Source: a virus
Reading direction: 5' to 3' (one strand)
IMG/VR virus record: IMGVR_UViG_3300043395_000558
Coordinates: 1 to 64,000 of that record
Length of the DNA: 64,000 nucleotides
How positions within the stretch are numbered: the stretch's first letter is position 1; each line of letters begins with the position of its first letter. The notes below the pieces were generated by a model. That model did not search any database, was not told the origin of the DNA, and was given only the letters and a program-made list of their open reading frames with translations. The translations under genes were made by a program, and so were the position numbers. This document shows, piece by piece, positions 59,520-64,000 of the stretch.

Positions 59520-59753
59520 TTATTTGTCGCTCATGTTGGCCTTGGGGCTGCGCAGTCGCGTGTTGCCGGGCGTTGACTTGCCGCCTGCACGCAAGGGTTT
59601 GATGTGGTCGATGTGCTTTCCACTCCGATCCACGCCTTCCTTGTCGTACTTACGACGCGCTCGCTGGCGCTCAATCTGATCGGCTGTTTCACCGGATTTC
59701 TTTTGCAGCTTGTAGGCATGCTTGTAGTCTCGCTTTCCATTGGTTTGTGTCAT
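59520..59753 (-). CDS. HNH-like small nuclease
   Basis: 77 residues from the ATG at 59753 (a GTG at 59780 is possible). The C-terminal part GKHIDHIKPLRAGGKSTPGN followed by TRLRSPKANMSDK has the DHIxPLxxGG...N pattern of HNH endonucleases, but the zinc Cys pairs are absent. Could act in packaging or as a nicking enzyme. Confidence 0.7.
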   Translation of the reverse strand: MTQTNGKRDYKHAYKLQKKSGETADQIERQRARRKYDKEGVDRSGKHIDHIKPLRAGGKSTPGNTRLRSPKANMSDK

Positions 59754-59754
59754 G

Positions 59755-60426
59755 TCAATCTCTCTTTCGGTTGTGCTCACAAGTCATGACCGGGCACCAC
59801 CCGCACAGTGGCGTCGGCCTGGGGTTCCACACCCCGCTCTCATGCGCTTGTTCAATGCGGGCAACGCGTTCCCGATAGTCCCACCAGTACTCCTCGGCCT
59901 CACCGACCAGGAAGCTAGCCTTGGCAATGTCGTTCTTGACCACGAACAGCAGCGCCCCAGACACGCGACGGATATGTGGGAAGTGCGCAAACACCATCAG
60001 TGCCATGAGCTTTAGCTGCTCCCGGTCAGGGTACTTGTTGTTGCCGGTCTTGTAATCAACAACCCTTGCCGTGAGATTGTCGTCATCAATAATTAAAAGA
60101 TCGGCTATCCCCCGGCACCACACGTCTTTGTCTGCAAACCCGCAGGGCGACAGGTCTGCCCGCACGCCCATCTTGTGCTCGCACAGCTTCCTACCGGGTT
60201 TTGACTTGAGTGCATCAAGCGCGTCCTGGATGAAAGCAAACTGGGGCGGCAAGGGCGTGTCATCCTTGATGTAGAACTCCGCAGCCTCGTGCAGCTCCTT
60301 GCCGTAGATCGTCGCTTGGGTGTCGGTGAACGGGTAGTTCTTGAGCACCTTCACTTCGTGGTAACGGCGAGGGCAGCCCTCGTAATCTTTCAGGGAGCTG
60401 TGGCTCCAGGTGACAGGTTTAGTCAT
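59755..60426 (-). CDS. PD-(D/E)XK nuclease with iron-sulfur Cys set (Cas4/AddB-like)
   Basis: 223 residues. Nuclease residues H46, D109, D124 and K126 (VVDYKTG). Four Cys at 18, 208, 211 and 216 (GCPRR; CGWCPVMTCEH) are placed as in Cas4 and AddB-type enzymes that hold a 4Fe-4S cluster. Such phage exonucleases degrade host DNA ends or support recombination. ATG overlaps the end of the upstream gene. Confidence 0.85.
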   Translation of the reverse strand: MTKPVTWSHSSLKDYEGCPRRYHEVKVLKNYPFTDTQATIYGKELHEAAEFYIKDDTPLPPQFAFIQDALDALKSKPGRKLCEHKMGVRADLSPCGFADKDVWCRGIADLLIIDDDNLTARVVDYKTGNNKYPDREQLKLMALMVFAHFPHIRRVSGALLFVVKNDIAKASFLVGEAEEYWWDYRERVARIEQAHESGVWNPRPTPLCGWCPVMTCEHNRKRD

Positions 60427-60623
60427 GGAAGGTTTACTGCGGTTTGTTGAACGTGCTTGAGGTGCTCGCCCAGCTCGGCGTATTCCTCGATGGGTACTAT
60501 CCGGCTCTGAAGCTGCCCATCAATATACGACGTGAGCATGATGCCCGTACCGTACAGAAACACATTCTCCAGCAGCTTGGCGTAGTCGTCGTTGATCTGG
60601 TCACTCACTAAGGTCACGCTCAT
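60423..60623 (-). CDS. Hypothetical protein (66 aa)
   Basis: Start overlaps the upstream stop (TGATG). Acidic alpha/beta protein (NDDYAKLLENVFLYGTGIML). Unknown role; coupled to nuclease and protease genes. Confidence 0.7.
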   Translation of the reverse strand: MSVTLVSDQINDDYAKLLENVFLYGTGIMLTSYIDGQLQSRIVPIEEYAELGEHLKHVQQTAVNLP

Positions 60624-60931
60624 CAGAACCTCGCACTCTGAATAGCCCGGGCAAGCCGGTTGCTGAACTCCTCGACAAAGTTCTCGTCGTTGTTCAGATC
60701 GGTACGATCCATGTTCTCAAGTATGGCATGTGTCAGCTCGTGCCAAAAGGTTTCGTGAAGGGCGGATAATTTCAAAGGTACGCCGTGATAAGACCTGCGT
60801 GCCAGGGTGATCGTGCGCTTGCCGTAGTGCACCTCACCCATCATCGCCCGTTCTTTCATCGACTCGACCACGTCAACGCTGTACCACTTGTCACCGATCT
60901 GTATTTTTTTAGGTAGTGTCAATTGCTTCAT
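60623..60931 (-). CDS. SprT-like zinc metalloprotease
   Basis: 102 residues, leader AAGGAGAAAGC. HELTH at 64-68 in HETFWHELTHAILENM is a zincin motif, with acidic helices after it (NFVEEFSNRLARAI). Resembles compact SprT or toxin-type metallopeptidases. In replication regions such proteins may clear DNA-protein cross-links or cleave a regulator; this is an inference. Confidence 0.75.
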   Translation of the reverse strand: MKQLTLPKKIQIGDKWYSVDVVESMKERAMMGEVHYGKRTITLARRSYHGVPLKLSALHETFWHELTHAILENMDRTDLNNDENFVEEFSNRLARAIQSARF

Positions 60932-60940
60932 GCTTTCTCC

Positions 60941-62911
60941 TTATTTAATATCACCGTAGCACCGGCTGTGGCCAACGTCTGAGTTGAGCGGTATCCCAGG
61001 CATATACTTGGGCTCCGCAACCATCTGTTCCCACACCCACTTGGTTGCTTCTTCTGCTTCTTCAGCCGGTACCACCGCCCACAATTCATCATGGACTGTG
61101 CCTACCACGGGGTACTTTTTGCTCACCCGTAGCATGCCGTCTGTCATCACCACACGCGCAGTTCCCTGCACGATGTTGTTAGTGATCTTGCCTCCGTAGA
61201 GGTTGAGCACCGCAGGGCGCCCGTTCTTTTCACCATCATAAACCCACGCCCCGGTCTTGTCCCGGCGCAGGTTGCGGTAGTGGATCGACATGCCCGAGGG
61301 CAATACGATCTCCTCCTTTTTGAAGGTGACACATTTATACACGAACTCCTCACCACCGACAAGAGCCGACTTCAACAGCCGCTCGCACATGTCCCAGAAG
61401 GTCGTCACCGGGTGGGCTGTAGCACGATAGTTGTCAATGATCTTCTTGGCCGTGACGCAGTGGATCAACAACTCCTGGTCGGTGCAGTTGTGCGGGATGC
61501 TGGTCATGCGGGTCAGGTTGTCTTCCCACCCCATGAAGCGCTCGATGTATGCCCGGTCTATGCCCAGCTGCTTGGCGTCAGCCTTGGTATAGCGTAGCGG
61601 TGCCGCCCCCAGGAAGCCCGTCAAAAGCTGCGCAGAGAAGCTCGCCCACCCCAGTTGATACCCAGCCCCCAGCAAGGCCGATTTCGCGCTCTGGCGCTCG
61701 ATTGGATGCGTCTCCTTGGTCATGCCAGGAAGCCCGAACATCTGTGCACCAAAGAGGGAGTACACGTCTTTGCCGCTGCGGAACATGGCCAGCACGTCCT
61801 CGTAGTCGGTGAGCCACGCCAGCACCCTGGGCTCGATCTGGGACAGGTCACCCACCACCAGCTCGTACCCCTCCGGGGCCAGGATAGCCCGCCGCATGGC
61901 GCCGCCCCGCTTCAGGTTCTGCATGTTGATGGCCGCACCCCTCGTCGCCGTCCAGCGCCCAGACTTAGCGCCATAATAGTTAAGTGGTACTGGAAGGCGG
62001 CCCCGTTGTGAAATGTCAAGGAACCGTTGGGCTCGCGTTCGCTCTCCGGTCGATTTAACTTTAAGGCGAGCCTCACAAAGGTCGACAATGTCTTCACGCT
62101 CGCCGTTGAGAAGTGCCTGGAACAGCGCATCGTTCTTGGCAAGTGCCAGGGACTCCTTGCCTGTGGTCTTGCTGACCTTTGTCGGAGGAGTAACCCCGAG
62201 CCTTTGAAGTAGGGCAGCAAACTTTGGGTTCGACGCGAGTTCAGCTTCTTCCACGCCGAGTTGTCTGAGTAGGCCTTCACGTCGTTCTCCTTCTTCTTGC
62301 AGTGCGGTGATCAACACCTTGCGGTCCAGCTCCAGCAGCGGGCGTGTGTACATCTTCAGCGTCATGTCGATCAGGCGCAGCTCCTTCGTAGGGTAGCCCT
62401 CAACCAGGCGCTCGAACACCCGCTCGCACAGGTACACGTCATGCTTGCAGTACTCGGCCAGCTCCTTCTCGATCTCAGGTGTGAGGTCAATGAGCCCATC
62501 TGTGCTGTGCACAGCCTGCCCCTTGGGCGGTAGGCCGAAGTCTTCGGCCAGCTTCATCAGCGAGTTACCGACTTCCAGGCCGCGTAGAGCTCGCGCCATT
62601 GATAGCGAGTCGAAGATGAACGCGGGTTCAACACCGTATACCCAGGAGAGGATCGATACGTCGAACTGTGCGTTATGAGCAAGGACTGCGGTGGTTGACC
62701 AGTCGTAAGTCCCCAGGATTCTAGGAAGCTCATCTCCTCGATACCACTGAGTGACTCGCTCAGATCCGTACTCATGGATGCACGCGCCGAACGCCTTGAA
62801 ACGCTTGTCACGAATGTACTCCTCAGTTGTCATCTTGGACAGCGTGTAGTCCGACCTGTCCCAGCGTGTCTCGAAATCGATTGTCAGTATGCGTTTGTAT
62901 GGTGCTGTCAT
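60941..62911 (-). CDS. Family A DNA polymerase with proofreading domain
   Basis: 656 residues from the ATG at 62911 (AAAGGAACAACCA). The 3'-5' exonuclease motifs are D12/E14 (TIDFETR), D84 (AHNAQFDV) and Y154-D158 (EYCKHD). The polymerase motifs are A with D355 (GDLSQIEPR), B RQSAKSALLGAGYQLGW (about 406-422) and C H607-D608 (TVHDELW). A T7-type replicative polymerase without a 5' nuclease domain. Central gene of the replication block. Confidence 0.95.
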   Translation of the reverse strand: MTAPYKRILTIDFETRWDRSDYTLSKMTTEEYIRDKRFKAFGACIHEYGSERVTQWYRGDELPRILGTYDWSTTAVLAHNAQFDVSILSWVYGVEPAFIFDSLSMARALRGLEVGNSLMKLAEDFGLPPKGQAVHSTDGLIDLTPEIEKELAEYCKHDVYLCERVFERLVEGYPTKELRLIDMTLKMYTRPLLELDRKVLITALQEEGERREGLLRQLGVEEAELASNPKFAALLQRLGVTPPTKVSKTTGKESLALAKNDALFQALLNGEREDIVDLCEARLKVKSTGERTRAQRFLDISQRGRLPVPLNYYGAKSGRWTATRGAAINMQNLKRGGAMRRAILAPEGYELVVGDLSQIEPRVLAWLTDYEDVLAMFRSGKDVYSLFGAQMFGLPGMTKETHPIERQSAKSALLGAGYQLGWASFSAQLLTGFLGAAPLRYTKADAKQLGIDRAYIERFMGWEDNLTRMTSIPHNCTDQELLIHCVTAKKIIDNYRATAHPVTTFWDMCERLLKSALVGGEEFVYKCVTFKKEEIVLPSGMSIHYRNLRRDKTGAWVYDGEKNGRPAVLNLYGGKITNNIVQGTARVVMTDGMLRVSKKYPVVGTVHDELWAVVPAEEAEEATKWVWEQMVAEPKYMPGIPLNSDVGHSRCYGDIK

Positions 62912-63168
62912 TGGTTGTTCCTTTCTCGGATGTGGTCTGCACAGTTGATGCAGGCAGAATCCCAATCTCCTTCGGACAGGTCAGTTGCATTGTCCTCACA
63001 CACCTTCGCACACGCCTCGCGCTCATCTGCCCTTTCCTCGGCCAGCAATTTCTTTATCCTGTCGCCGTACATGGAAACCACAATGCTTGGCAGACCTATT
63101 GCCTGGGCTCTGTCGTACAACTTGATGTCATCCAGCGTCAGAGTTACGGTTATTTCAGGGTGAATCAT
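62908..63168 (-). CDS. Hypothetical protein with EREACAKVCE motif
   Basis: 86 residues from the ATG at 63168 (AAGGGGGCAAGC). N-terminal beta strands (PEITVTLTLDDIKLYDRA), then DEREACAKVCEDNATDL and CINCADHIRERNN. The C-terminal module is shared with the genes at 63165 and 63389. The paired Cys may bind zinc. Function unknown. Confidence 0.7.
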   Translation of the reverse strand: MIHPEITVTLTLDDIKLYDRAQAIGLPSIVVSMYGDRIKKLLAEERADEREACAKVCEDNATDLSEGDWDSACINCADHIRERNNQ

Positions 63169-63392
63169 GCTTGCCCCCTTGCTCGGATGGCGTGAGCATA
63201 GGTAGGCCATGCCAACAAAGTGTTTTTGTCTTCACACACTTTCGCACACGCCTCACGCTCTGCGGCGACGACAAGGGTGGCAAAGCGTTCAATCTCCTCC
63301 TGCGTCAGCGTCCAGAACCCGTTGTGCCATGCGTCCACCTTATCGGTGTCGCAAGCCTCCCGCGCCATGCGGATGATGTCATCTTTGTTCAT
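63165..63392 (-). CDS. Hypothetical EREACAKVCE protein (75 aa)
   Basis: ATG with AAGGGGACAAGC. It combines an N-terminal DDIIRMAREA helix, TQEEIERFATLVVAA, and the C-terminal EREACAKVCEDKNTLL with AIRARGQA. Both ends are nearly repeated in the next upstream gene, so they are paralogs or recombined modules. Confidence 0.7.
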   Translation of the reverse strand: MNKDDIIRMAREACDTDKVDAWHNGFWTLTQEEIERFATLVVAAEREACAKVCEDKNTLLAWPTYAHAIRARGQA

Positions 63393-63715
63393 GCTTGTCC
63401 CCTTGCTCGGATGGCGGCGGCGCACTCATATCCAGTCATGTACGTCTCGGTATTGCCGTAGCCTTCCCATTGACCGTTGTAGCCAGCAGGACGACCAACA
63501 ATCTTTTCACACACCTTCGCACACGCCTCACGCTCTGCCAATCGCCCGGCCTCGTAGCCTTCTTGGTAAGACGTGAAGCTGGACGGGTCGATGTTGGCGA
63601 GCGTATGTGCGGCGACAAGGGTGGCAAAGCGATAGAGCACCATGTCTTCAGGACGTACCATCACACACTCTATGCCAGCCTCCCGCGCCATGCGGATGAT
63701 GTCATCCCGGCTCAA
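63389..63715 (-). CDS. Hypothetical EREACAKVCE protein with TTG start (108 aa)
   Basis: No ATG fits; a TTG at 63715 has GGGAG eight bases upstream and overlaps the previous stop as TTGA, so it is taken as the start. MSRDDIIRMAREAG, YRFATLVAAH, EREACAKVCEKIVG and a final CAAAIRARGQA. Longer relative of the gene at 63165. Confidence 0.65.
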   Translation of the reverse strand: MSRDDIIRMAREAGIECVMVRPEDMVLYRFATLVAAHTLANIDPSSFTSYQEGYEAGRLAEREACAKVCEKIVGRPAGYNGQWEGYGNTETYMTGYECAAAIRARGQA

Positions 63716-63999
63716 TTGAACATCTCCCGAGCAGGTGCGTCTTCGGTCACGACCGCGCCCATCACCTCTTGTGCTTTGTTCAGTATCTCCATGCACTCCA
63801 TCTCGGAGGCGCCAACGCTGATCGTCATCAGGTGGTCGTTATTGTCGACAAGCAAAACTGCCTTGTGGCCGCCGTCTTCCACGTAGCACTTGGCGAGCTT
63901 GCTCAGTAGCAGGGCAAAGTGCATCCGCTTGTCGTCCGATAGGTCTTCCAACAGGGTGAGCGTGTCAGCCCACTCCGTTTTCAGCTTTTGTTTAATCAT
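63712..63999 (-). CDS. Hypothetical protein (95 aa)
   Basis: Runs from an ATG at the last bases of the window to a TGA at 63712. The upstream context is missing, so an earlier start cannot be excluded. Helical N-terminus (MIKQKLKTEWADTLTLLEDL), beta middle (HKAVLLVDNNDHLMTISVG). No family recognised. Confidence 0.65.
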   Translation of the reverse strand: MIKQKLKTEWADTLTLLEDLSDDKRMHFALLLSKLAKCYVEDGGHKAVLLVDNNDHLMTISVGASEMECMEILNKAQEVMGAVVTEDAPAREMFN

Positions 64000-64000
64000 C

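Noticed and set aside
1-64000. tRNA genes, integrase and insertion sequences
   Set aside because: I looked for cloverleaf-like segments, recombinase motifs and terminal inverted repeats and saw none convincing; a dedicated tRNA scan would be decisive.

Overview
The window is a contiguous piece of a tailed double-stranded DNA phage (Caudoviricetes). The head and tail gene set (portal, P22 gp4-like adaptor, P22 gp10-like tail protein, several internal virion proteins, no tape measure, sheath or baseplate genes) points to a podovirus-like virion with a short tail. No integrase, excisionase or clear lysogeny module is present, so a lytic life style is the simplest reading. Gene families typical of aquatic phage genomes (SH3/GVEATG-type repeat proteins, small Lys-rich proteins, 2OG-Fe(II) oxygenase, LPD38-type giant protein) suggest an aquatic Gram-negative host. 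The M15 endolysin and the 3-TM holin fit this, but no host can be named from the sequence alone.

Layout. (1) Positions 1-9969, minus strand: about 27 tightly packed, mostly small genes of unknown function, many joined by 4-base ATGA overlaps and preceded by a stereotyped leader (GGAGAAAGCAAATG or GGAGAAACATCCATG). Recognisable members are a dizinc M20/M28-type peptidase (3212-4318) and an acidic Cys-rich protein (4342-5736). A 340-base AT-rich non-coding gap lies at 8726-9066, and a 16-18 base palindrome of the type AGAGAGAA-n-TTCTCTCT occurs four times. (2) Positions 9970-10453: non-coding divide between the two transcription directions, with a strong minus-strand terminator. (3) Positions 10454-52646, plus strand: the late region. 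Its order is terminase, portal, GroES-like protein, scaffold, major capsid protein, a cluster of small basic proteins, tail adaptors, repeat-rich and collagen-like fibres with a 2OG-Fe(II) oxygenase, a lysis cassette (TM proteins, holin, M15 endolysin), tail hub, C1q-like protein, internal virion proteins and a 2984-residue polyvalent protein. (4) Positions 52621-63999, minus strand: replication genes. These are primase-helicase, Cro-like regulator, SSB, Gam-like protein, SNF2 helicase, HNH-like protein, Cas4-like nuclease, SprT-like protease, family A DNA polymerase and small paralogous genes.

How the parts fit. The minus-strand blocks supply early functions and replication, and the plus-strand block builds and releases the virion. 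The late block and the replication block meet tail to tail with a 26-base overlap and no room for a terminator. The most notable local system is the fibre region at 25.9-33.5 kb. It has a fibre with Gly-Pro-Thr collagen-like blocks, a prolyl-hydroxylase-like enzyme two genes downstream, a second fibre that ends in a homologous tip domain, and a paralogous small partner gene after each fibre. Minus-strand genes continue beyond both ends of the window, so the genome is longer than 64 kb or the window is cut from a circularly permuted assembly.
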